Of a stretch of 11,014 nt of DNA, positions 1 to 5,448 are shown piece by piece. The notes below the pieces were generated by a model. It made no database searches, was not told where the DNA came from, and was given only the letters and a program-made list of their open reading frames with translations. Position numbers and translations under genes: made by a program. Source of the stretch: an uncultured Pseudomonadota bacterium (GTDB taxonomy: Bacteria; Myxococcota_A; UBA796; GCA-2862545); assembly GCA_937891875.1 (NCBI GenBank), contig CALATR010000279.1, positions 1 through 11,014 of the forward strand, in the 5' to 3' direction. Every line of letters starts with the position of its first letter. Within the stretch, counting starts at the first letter, position 1.

Positions 1-2
1 TC

Positions 3-152
3 GTCGCCGCGGAGGCTGCCGCGCTGGTCCACCTGGCCGGTCACCCCGCCCCGGACGCGCCCGTGCCCGACATCGCCGGCCGCATGCTCAACGTGCTGCA
101 CGGCGACGAGGTGCTGGACGCGCTCACAGGAAGTCGGCTCCGACCTCCGTGA
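3..152 (+). CDS. 3' end of an unrecognised gene (partial)
   Basis: The third forward frame is open from the window edge for 49 codons and ends at TGA 150-152. Codons are G/C-ending in the style of the other real genes. The peptide is Ala/Leu/Val-rich and includes LVHLAG, AGRMLNVLHG and DEVLDAL, ending in SRLRPP. It looks like the soluble, mostly helical C-terminus of a larger protein. I do not recognise the family and no domain can be named from this fragment. Its last 29 bp overlap the 3' end of the convergent gene ending at 124, so the two transcripts must run into each other. The last codons (from about 127) are less typical in codon choice, as expected for overlapping coding sequence. The start lies outside the window. 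Confidence 0.6.
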   Translation, partial: VAAEAAALVHLAGHPAPDAPVPDIAGRMLNVLHGDEVLDALTGSRLRPP

Positions 153-849
153 CCCCGGGCTTGGTCTTGAAGCTCTGCTCCAGACCGCACGCCTGGTGGA
201 ACTCCGCGACCGTGGCGCCGCATGCCTTCGTGGACCGGAACCAGATCCGCTGTCCCGACTCGAGCAGGCCGTCCAGGTACACACCTTGGTCCAGCGTCCA
301 GAACTCGACGCGCTTGCCACCGACGTCCTCGCGCATCATGTAGCCGATGACCTCGTCATCCATGGTGATCTCGAAGGCGAAGCGCTTGCCGTTCTTCGGC
401 TCGAGCCAGGCCAGGACGCCAGCCTTCGGGTTCTGGTAGGTCCAGATCTCGAGATCGACCATGGGCTTGCCCTCCCAGCCCGGGTCCGCGGCGTCCATGT
501 AGGCTTCGACGTTGTTGTTGCTCTGCTTGCCCTTCGTGGACCGCTGCAGCGCGAACGACCGGCTCGGGTCCTCACCCGCCTCAGTGGTGAAGAACCAGGT
601 CATGCGTGATGGCTCGTGCCAGACCTGGCCGACCACCACCAGGCCCCCCTTGGTCGCCGGAGTCGGCGGGGTCGGCCGAAGCATGTTGACCATGCCCATG
701 TCCGCGCCGATCACCCCCCCAGAGATGGCGAGATCGAGATCCAGGTCGAGGAGCCAGTCGACGTAGCTGTCGTCCGAGACGACAGTCGTGGTGTAGGTAT
801 CGCCAGCGTGGCTGGGAACGGAAAGGAATAGAGCGGTAAGCAGAATCAT
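124..849 (-). CDS. secreted protein of unknown function, candidate target of the neighbouring regulator
   Basis: 241 residues from the ATG at 849, chosen because GGAG lies 5 nt upstream and because it yields a clean signal peptide (MILLTALFLSVPSHA, cleavage before GD). The frame stays open 11 codons further upstream, but that extension would place polar residues before the signal. The mature protein has an acidic, repetitive LDLDLDL stretch near residue 35, then a mixed beta-rich, Trp/Phe-rich body and two Cys near the C-terminus (ACGAT, QACGL) that could form a disulfide. No known domain or catalytic motif is visible. Location is periplasmic, surface or secreted. The gene lies downstream of the FHA/AAA+ regulator on the same strand but across a 251-bp gap that carries its own sigma-54-like promoter and upstream site, so it is probably transcribed separately from 1101-2498. 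No transmembrane helix is evident beyond the signal. Confidence 0.85.
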   Translation of the reverse strand: MILLTALFLSVPSHAGDTYTTTVVSDDSYVDWLLDLDLDLAISGGVIGADMGMVNMLRPTPPTPATKGGLVVVGQVWHEPSRMTWFFTTEAGEDPSRSFALQRSTKGKQSNNNVEAYMDAADPGWEGKPMVDLEIWTYQNPKAGVLAWLEPKNGKRFAFEITMDDEVIGYMMREDVGGKRVEFWTLDQGVYLDGLLESGQRIWFRSTKACGATVAEFHQACGLEQSFKTKPGVTEVGADFL

Positions 850-985
850 GCAGTCTCCGTAGTATGGTTTTTCAACCAACATGACATGCGTACGTGTTCA
901 GTACCGAACCCAACCTTCAGACAACTTGCCGACAGGTGGGCGGCTTCGCTGACGCTCAGCTCCGCCTCCGGGCCCGGACCCGGGA

Positions 986-1001
986 TGCACCCGGCGTGCC
1001 A
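986..1001 (-). promoter_or_regulatory. sigma-54-like -24/-12 promoter for the gene at 124-849
   Basis: Read on the - strand from 1001 to 986 the sequence is TGGCAC, five bases, then GTGCA. The sigma-54 consensus is TGGCAC-N5-TTGCW. Only the first T of the -12 box differs, and the invariant GG and GC are spaced correctly. Transcription would begin near 974, giving a leader of about 125 nt that contains a small hairpin (GCTGA-CGC-TCAGC, 948-960) and an AT-rich stretch before the ribosome-binding site. I found no convincing sigma-70 -35/-10 pair for this gene. A repeated four-box element lies 43-76 bp upstream, as expected for an activator site. Confidence 0.6.
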
Positions 1002-1043
1002 CCGGACGATCCCGTGGCCAGCCCCATTCGTGGCGCGCAGCGG

Positions 1044-1077
1044 TGTGCGAAGTGTGCGCCCGCCCATCGCGCGCCCA
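1044..1077. promoter_or_regulatory. upstream activator site A: four TGkGCG boxes in a quasi-palindrome
   Basis: Two forward boxes TGTGCG (1044-1049, 1053-1058) face two reverse boxes CGCCCA (1061-1066, 1072-1077). A fifth reverse-type box, CGCACA, follows at 1082-1087. Starts are 8-11 bp apart, close to one helical turn. A nearly identical copy lies at 2534-2568 (all four boxes identical, one 1-bp gap, a few spacer differences). The element is centred roughly 60 bp upstream of the -24 box at 1001 on the - strand, where activators of sigma-54 promoters usually bind. That the adjacent regulator (1101-2498) is the binder is inference. Confidence 0.6.
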
Positions 1078-1100
1078 TTGCCGCACATCGGCAGGGCGGC

Positions 1101-2498
1101 TCAGCCCCCGCGTCCCCGCACTCGGAGATCGTACTTGCGAACCAGTCGAGAGAGCACGTAGCGGCTCGACAATCCGAGCTCGCGCCACACGGGCTCCTGC
1201 TGGCCTCCGTGGCGGTCCAGCGCGGCCTGGATGAGGTCGGGATCCAAGGACGCCGGATCGACCGGGCCGGCGGGGGCGCGGGGCTGGGTGGGTGCGGCGA
1301 CAGGCACGTCCTGCACCGCATCCAGGGTGTTTCCCGACGCCTGACTCACCGCCGCCCACAGCAGGCTGCCGAGCTCGCGCACGTGGGTCGCGTAGGGGTG
1401 GGTGACCAGCTGGCGCACCAGGGCCAGGGTCACGCGCGGGTGGCCGTCGGCGCTGCCACCGCGAAAGAAGCGAAGGGCCAGCTCCGCATCCTCCCGGGCG
1501 ATGCCGCGCAGGAGGTGGGTGGCGATGAGGGGGACGTCCTCGACCCGGGCCTGCAGGGGCGGAACCTCCAGGCGGATGCCGAACCGGGCCAGCACGTCGT
1601 GCTTGAGGGTGGCGGGGTCGCGGTTGGTGGCGGCGACCAGGCGCAGGTCGGCCGTCCGGGATCGGGCCTCACCCAGGCGGGTGTACTCGCCCGCGTCCAG
1701 CACCCGGAGCAGCCGGGCCTGCAGCTCCAGGGAGAGCTCGCCGAACTCGTCCAGGAACAAGGTGGAACCGTCTGCTTCGCCCACCAGCCCCGGGCGGTCG
1801 AGCATGCCGGGGTTCGGATAGCCGCGCACGTTGCCGAACAGCTCGGCGTCGGCGAGCGACTCGGGGATGGTGGCCGCGCTGCGGGAGACCAGCGGCTGAC
1901 GCGCGCGATCCGAGCCGCGGTGTAGTGCCCGCGCGACCAGCTCCTTGCCGCTGCCGGACGGTCCGGTGACCAGCACGTGGGCCTTGCGCCGGGCCACGAA
2001 GTCGACCCGCTCGCGCAGGGACCACGCGGTGGGCCCCTCCCCGACCCAGCCGTTGGGGTCGGGCCCGCCGAAGGCATGGCTCGGCGGCCTTCCCTCGAGG
2101 CGGCTCGGGCGGCGGGTGACGAGGATGAGGTAGCGGTCCCCGATGCCCAGCAGGTCGCCCGCTGCCAGCGGGGCCGACGTGACGGGGCGGCTGTTGAGGG
2201 TGAGCGGGAGGCGCCCGTCGTTGTGGGCCACCCCCGCGCGGATCTGGAGCTGGTGCCGGGAGAGGGTCGGGTCGTTCAGCGGGCCGGTCGCCTCGTGGGT
2301 GCGCGGTCGGTGCCGCATCCACGCGCCGTCTCCGCGCCGTCCGATGACCAGGGGATCGTCGGACGAGGGCACGAAGGCCACCTCTCCGACCCGTTCCGGC
2401 TCCTCGTGCGCGAAGAGCAGTACCAGGGCCAGCGGTTCCGAAGCGCCCTCCGAGGCCGCTCCGGGGGACCAGCTCGCGGTCGTGCGTTCATGAGTCAT
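1101..2498 (-). CDS. FHA-domain AAA+ transcriptional regulator, sigma-54 activator-like with atypical GAFTGA loop
   Basis: 465 residues from the ATG at 2498. The open frame continues far upstream but there runs antisense to the lipoprotein gene at 2685. Residues 45-128 form an FHA domain (VIGRR at 51-55, LSRH at 79-82), which in this family binds phosphothreonine. Residues 155-390 form a sigma-54-type AAA+ ATPase: Walker A GPSGSGKE 179-186, Walker B LFLDE 247-251, sensor I VAATNRD, and HVREL near 372-376. Residues 420-465 form a Fis-like helix-turn-helix (WRELGLSSRY). The surface loop that is normally GAFTGA and contacts sigma-54 reads GYPNPG (226-231), with LFG retained before it. There is no receiver domain, so control is probably by a Ser/Thr kinase through the FHA domain rather than by a histidine kinase. 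The nearly identical sites at 1044-1077 and 2534-2568 are its likely targets. A weak TATACG (2506-2511, - strand) just before the start would imply an almost leaderless transcript. Confidence 0.9.
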   Translation of the reverse strand: MTHERTTASWSPGAASEGASEPLALVLLFAHEEPERVGEVAFVPSSDDPLVIGRRGDGAWMRHRPRTHEATGPLNDPTLSRHQLQIRAGVAHNDGRLPLTLNSRPVTSAPLAAGDLLGIGDRYLILVTRRPSRLEGRPPSHAFGGPDPNGWVGEGPTAWSLRERVDFVARRKAHVLVTGPSGSGKELVARALHRGSDRARQPLVSRSAATIPESLADAELFGNVRGYPNPGMLDRPGLVGEADGSTLFLDEFGELSLELQARLLRVLDAGEYTRLGEARSRTADLRLVAATNRDPATLKHDVLARFGIRLEVPPLQARVEDVPLIATHLLRGIAREDAELALRFFRGGSADGHPRVTLALVRQLVTHPYATHVRELGSLLWAAVSQASGNTLDAVQDVPVAAPTQPRAPAGPVDPASLDPDLIQAALDRHGGQQEPVWRELGLSSRYVLSRLVRKYDLRVRGRGG

Positions 2499-2533
2499 AC
2501 CCACCCGTATAGGCGAAGCGGCCCGCGGCGGCA

Positions 2534-2568
2534 TGTGCGCGATGTGCGCGCCGCCCATCGTCCGCCCA
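2534..2568. promoter_or_regulatory. upstream activator site B: second copy of the four-box quasi-palindrome
   Basis: TGTGCG boxes at 2534-2539 and 2543-2548 face CGCCCA boxes at 2552-2557 and 2563-2568. A degenerate fifth box, CGCATG, lies at 2572-2577. Box order and sequence match the copy at 1044-1077, with a 1-bp difference in the central gap. It lies 42-76 bp upstream of the sigma-54-like element at 2610 (+ strand), the same distance as copy A from its promoter. It is also 36-70 bp upstream of the regulator start at 2498 on the other strand, so one site could serve both the lipoprotein gene and autoregulation. The dyad symmetry explains why its orientation relative to the promoter can be reversed. 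Confidence 0.6.
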
Positions 2569-2609
2569 CGACGCATGAAATCGATACCGTACTCATCGCG
2601 ATCGGCAGC

Positions 2610-2625
2610 TGGTCCCGTTTCTGCT
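2610..2625 (+). promoter_or_regulatory. sigma-54-like -24/-12 promoter for the lipoprotein at 2685
   Basis: The sequence TGGTCC, five bases, then CTGCT keeps the invariant GG and GC at the correct spacing and also matches the -24 C, the second T of the -12 box and its final T/A position. It is a weaker match than the element at 986-1001. Taken alone it could be chance in GC-rich DNA. Support comes from its position: about 60 nt before the start codon and 42 bp from the repeated activator site. The expected start of transcription is near 2636, giving a leader of about 49 nt. Two direct CGCAC-containing hexamers (2637-2642 and 2644-2649) lie at the start of that leader. Confidence 0.42.
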
Positions 2626-2684
2626 CCACGGAGGGCGCGCACTGCGCACGGTCGCCATGACGGCGGCCGCCCAAGAGGAAGACC

Positions 2685-3476
2685 ATGAACAAGATCATCG
2701 CGAGTCTCGCCGTCGCCGTCGCCCTGTCCGCGTGTGGCCCCCAGGCTGTCTCCCCCGAGGAGCAGGCGGTCTACGATTCCGAGGCCATGCAGGCGCGCCT
2801 CATCGACGGCTTCGAGACCGACAACGGCGAGCGCATCTCCTTCATCGTGACCGGCTTCGGCGACCAGACCGACGTCATCGTGCGCTCCAACCACAGCGAC
2901 GACATCAGCAGCGAGATCATGCCGCTGACGACGGTGCAGACGCCGCAGGAGATCTGGGAGAGCTACAGCGACCAGCCGGTGCCCGCCGAGCTCCGCACCC
3001 ACCACGATCTGGTGATGGAGGCTGTCGACAACGGCCTGATCCTGCTGCCCGAGGCACCGTCGGCCAACTGGTACACCAACTCCGGCCCCTCGTCCGGTCA
3101 GGGCAACTGCAGCACGTTCGCCGCCGGCTACACCTGGTCCAACCGCTACGTCTCCCCCACCGTGAGCGGCGACCGCACCGCCAGCCTCTCCGACATGGAG
3201 CGGTTCCGCACCGGCGCCTGCAACAAGAGCAACAACGGCCCCTCCGAGCAGCTCGACGTCGTCCTCGAGCGCTGGACCAGCAGCATCTCCGGCTGGGACA
3301 CGCTGTTCTCCGAGACCCTCGTGCGCGGCGAGGCCGTCGAGTACTCCCGCTCGCTGTACACCTGCAGCTACTACAAGCACCGCCTCGACGTCGCGCCGAG
3401 CACCAACTCCACCTACTACCGCTACGCCGGCCAGTGGGCGAACTCGACCTGCGGAACGATCGGCATCGGAATCTGA
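2685..3476 (+). CDS. lipoprotein of unknown function, divergent from the FHA regulator
   Basis: 263 residues. The ATG at 2685 is preceded by an AGAGGAAG ribosome-binding site. The N-terminus MNKIIASLAVAVALSAC carries a lipobox (LSAC, Cys17) followed by GPQ. The lack of Asp at +2 is consistent with outer-membrane sorting by the E. coli rule, which may not hold here. The mature protein is polar and Ser/Thr/Asn/Tyr-rich, with at least four further Cys (in GNCST, TGACNKS, YTCSYYK and STCGT) that could form two disulfides. The C-terminal third is rich in aromatic residues and ends in GIGI. No enzyme motif is seen and I do not recognise the family. It is transcribed divergently from the regulator, with an activator site and a sigma-54-like promoter between them, so it is probably a regulated surface component. 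A strong hairpin follows the stop codon. Confidence 0.88.
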   Translation: MNKIIASLAVAVALSACGPQAVSPEEQAVYDSEAMQARLIDGFETDNGERISFIVTGFGDQTDVIVRSNHSDDISSEIMPLTTVQTPQEIWESYSDQPVPAELRTHHDLVMEAVDNGLILLPEAPSANWYTNSGPSSGQGNCSTFAAGYTWSNRYVSPTVSGDRTASLSDMERFRTGACNKSNNGPSEQLDVVLERWTSSISGWDTLFSETLVRGEAVEYSRSLYTCSYYKHRLDVAPSTNSTYYRYAGQWANSTCGTIGIGI

Positions 3477-3486
3477 CTCTCGCCCA

Positions 3487-3516
3487 CCGGGGCGCGGCCT
3501 GCCCGCCGCGTCCCGG
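3487..3516. terminator. strong hairpin after the lipoprotein gene, terminator-like without a T-tract
   Basis: CCGGGGCGCGGC (3487-3498) pairs with GCCGCGTCCCGG (3505-3516) over 12 bp with a single G-U pair, around a 6-nt loop. It starts 10 nt after the TGA at 3474-3476. No run of T follows, so it does not fit a classical intrinsic terminator. It could be a Rho-assisted stop, a T-less terminator of the kind proposed for GC-rich bacteria, or a 3' stabilising stem. Confidence 0.45.
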
Positions 3517-3554
3517 CCCCCGGTCGACTGTCACCCCCCTGTTCCAGGTTGGCA

Positions 3555-3571
3555 CCACGGCCGATCCGTGG
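3555..3571. repeat. short perfect inverted repeat in front of the gene at 3585
   Basis: CCACGG (3555-3560), a 5-nt loop, then CCGTGG (3566-3571). It ends 13 nt before the start codon and just upstream of the GAGGT ribosome-binding site. It could be an operator or a leader hairpin that limits ribosome access. No further evidence separates these from chance. Confidence 0.25.
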
Positions 3572-3584
3572 CATCGAGGTAGCG

Positions 3585-4142
3585 ATGCTTGTGCTCAACC
3601 GTTCCATCCCGACGCTGCTCCTCCTCGCCAGCGCCCTCGCTGCACCCGCCCTCGCCCGGGCCGGCGCGCGCGAAGACGTCCCGGACGACGTCTACCTGCT
3701 GGCCCAGCCCGAGCCGGTCGTGCAGTCCATTCGAGCGGCCGGCATCGAGCGCTCGGTGCAGAGCGTCAACTGGTTCATCCGCGGGTTCGCCCGCCAGCGC
3801 CTGCAGCAGGTGGCGACCGCCTGCCCGGCCTACCAGATCCTGGTCCGCGACCCGCACTTCGAGGTCATCTGCGACGGTGAGACCGTCTTCGAGTGGCAGC
3901 TCGGTCAGACCGGCACCTGGACCACCGAGACCGGCGACGTGGTCGGCGTGACCCTCATCGAGCTGAAGAGCGCGTTCGAGCTGCGCTTCGACGCGGGTGG
4001 GGGTCAGGGCAAGACCTTCCACTACGCCTGGGACGACGTCGGCAACCTCACCGTCACCCAGCAGATCACGAGCCCGCGCCTGCCAGTGCCGGTGCGCTAC
4101 GCCCTGCAGTACCGGGCGGACGGCCTGCCCACGGTGCGCTGA
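3585..4142 (+). CDS. small secreted protein of unknown function
   Basis: 185 residues from the ATG at 3585, supported by GAGGT 5 nt upstream and by a good signal peptide (MLVLNRSIPT, a Leu/Ala-rich core, and ALARA before GARED). A TTG start at 3549 in the same frame would add 12 residues and has no ribosome-binding site. The mature protein is about 160 residues with two Cys (near 80 and 96). It has a beta-rich second half containing FEVICDGETVFEWQ and an ELRFDAGGG-type glycine turn, and ends in DGLPTVR. It probably forms a small periplasmic or secreted beta domain. No family was recognised. It lies 108 bp after the upstream lipoprotein gene and beyond a strong hairpin, so co-transcription with it is uncertain. 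Its stop is only 4 bp from the stop of the convergent oxidoreductase gene. Confidence 0.85.
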   Translation: MLVLNRSIPTLLLLASALAAPALARAGAREDVPDDVYLLAQPEPVVQSIRAAGIERSVQSVNWFIRGFARQRLQQVATACPAYQILVRDPHFEVICDGETVFEWQLGQTGTWTTETGDVVGVTLIELKSAFELRFDAGGGQGKTFHYAWDDVGNLTVTQQITSPRLPVPVRYALQYRADGLPTVR

Positions 4143-4146
4143 TCCC

Positions 4147-5448
4147 TCAGCCCAGGCGCTGAAAGACCGCGTCCCGGGCCGAGGACCACGCGGGCACCGC
4201 CGAGGGCTCGTCGGGGAAGCGCGCGTGCAGGGACTCGACCTTGCGCATCGCCGCGACCACCGGTGCCATGCGCAGGGCGTAGGCGGGAGCGCGCAGGGCG
4301 CCGAGCAGCAGCCCGGGAAGCACGCGCGGATCGACCTCGTTGGGCGAGGCCTGGTGCAGTCCATCGCGGACGAGCGCAGGCTGCATGAGCCCCGCGCGCA
4401 TCAGGACACGCAGGTCCTCCGCGGACAGTCCCGCCGAGTAGCGGGCGAAGACCGCCGAAGATGCCAGGCGCCCCCCGTGCTCCCGCTGCCAGGACACGGT
4501 GAAGTCCCAGGCGTCCCCTCCCCCGCCCCAGACCCTGGCCAGGTCGTCGGCCGCATCGAGGCCCGCGGCGATCCCCGAGCCGTGGGCGGCGTAGACCTGA
4601 CCGGCGGCGTCCCCGAGGCGCACCAGCCCGTCCCGCCCGGGCACCGGCTCCGGCGGGATCAGGGGGATTGCCCGGGATCCTCCCGAGCGGCGCTCCCCGA
4701 TCCAAGGGTGCTCGGCGACCAGGCGCTCGAGCAGCACCGGGCCCGCAGGGTTGCCCAGGCCGGGGATGCTGCCGGTGAGCACGTGGACCTCGCCCGGGCC
4801 GTGATCGTCGGGCAGGTGCACCGCCAGGTTGACGATGCTGAACCCACCCGCGACTCCGGCGAAGCTGACGGTCTCTCCGTCGGCGACGCCCTGCGCCTCG
4901 AGCCAGCGGCGCGCCCCCTCCGGATCGGCGAGCTCGCGGTCCTGCTGGGCGGCGACACAGAGCCAGCTGCGATCGGGGCGCTGGGCCAGGGACGGCGCGA
5001 CGAGGCCGCCGCAGTCCACGACCCGTCGCGCGCGGATCGTCTCCCCGTCGAGCTCGACCACGTGGGCATCCCCGTCACGAGCGAGGCCCCGCACCCGCAC
5101 CCCGCCGCGCAGCTCGGCCCCGGCCTCGCGGGCGTCGTCCTGCAGTCGGGCGACCAGCCAGGGCATGTCCACGTCCAGCAGCGCGTGATCGCGGACCGTC
5201 AGCCGCTGGGGTCCCCAGCCCGCCACCAGGTGGAACGCGGTGCTCCGAATCGCTAGCGGCGCGTCTGGCACCGGGAGATCGTGGGTGCGGAGCGTCGCCT
5301 CGGGCACGCCGTTGCGCCAGCGCGCGCCGGCCCGGTCGAGAGGAGCCGCGTCCACCCCCAGCACGCCGATCCCCTGTCGAGCGAGCGCCCGAGCAGCCGC
5401 TGCCCCGGTGGTGCCCAGCCCGATGACCATGGTGTCGACCTGCTTCAC
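4147..5448 (-). CDS. FAD-dependent oxidoreductase (geranylgeranyl-reductase/lycopene-cyclase-like flavoprotein)
   Basis: 433 residues from the GTG at 5448. This start shares the four bases GTGA with the stop of the upstream sulfurtransferase gene and follows GGAGGA at a good distance, so translation is probably coupled. The N-terminal Rossmann fold has GLGTTG at 10-15 and an acidic residue, Asp33, at the end of the second strand for the FAD ribose. VVDCGG near 143-148 and GDAAGQVYAAHGSGIAAGL at 279-297 match the second FAD-binding motif (GDAAG..x..G.GI) of the PHBH/geranylgeranyl-reductase-type flavoproteins. The enzyme is cytoplasmic or peripheral; no membrane helix or signal is seen. The substrate cannot be read from the sequence: prenyl lipid or carotenoid reduction, hydroxylation and halogenation all occur among relatives. 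It is the last gene of a three-gene operon and converges on the gene ending at 4142. Confidence 0.85.
   Translation of the reverse strand: MKQVDTMVIGLGTTGAAAARALARQGIGVLGVDAAPLDRAGARWRNGVPEATLRTHDLPVPDAPLAIRSTAFHLVAGWGPQRLTVRDHALLDVDMPWLVARLQDDAREAGAELRGGVRVRGLARDGDAHVVELDGETIRARRVVDCGGLVAPSLAQRPDRSWLCVAAQQDRELADPEGARRWLEAQGVADGETVSFAGVAGGFSIVNLAVHLPDDHGPGEVHVLTGSIPGLGNPAGPVLLERLVAEHPWIGERRSGGSRAIPLIPPEPVPGRDGLVRLGDAAGQVYAAHGSGIAAGLDAADDLARVWGGGGDAWDFTVSWQREHGGRLASSAVFARYSAGLSAEDLRVLMRAGLMQPALVRDGLHQASPNEVDPRVLPGLLLGALRAPAYALRMAPVVAAMRKVESLHARFPDEPSAVPAWSSARDAVFQRLG

Noticed and set aside
865..878. TGGTT-TTTC-AACCA mini-hairpin near the start of the secreted-protein gene
   Set aside because: Five base pairs in an AT-rich leader is within what chance provides. 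It was not listed as a separate element.
894..1925. Forward 343-residue open frame across the regulator 3' half
   Set aside because: It is antisense to the AAA+ and HTH motifs, with low-complexity Gly/Ala/Gln content and no ribosome-binding site.
2499..3380. N-terminal extension of the regulator frame to a 759-residue protein
   Set aside because: The extension crosses the promoter region and runs antisense through a well-supported lipoprotein gene. It is low-complexity Ala/Gly/Val sequence without domains, and the FHA domain starts soon after the ATG at 2498.
3569..3584. Sigma-54-like TGGCAT-N5-TAGCG before the gene at 3585
   Set aside because: The -12 box abuts the start codon, so transcription would begin inside the gene. 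The same bases are better explained as the GAGGT ribosome-binding site. No four-box site lies upstream.
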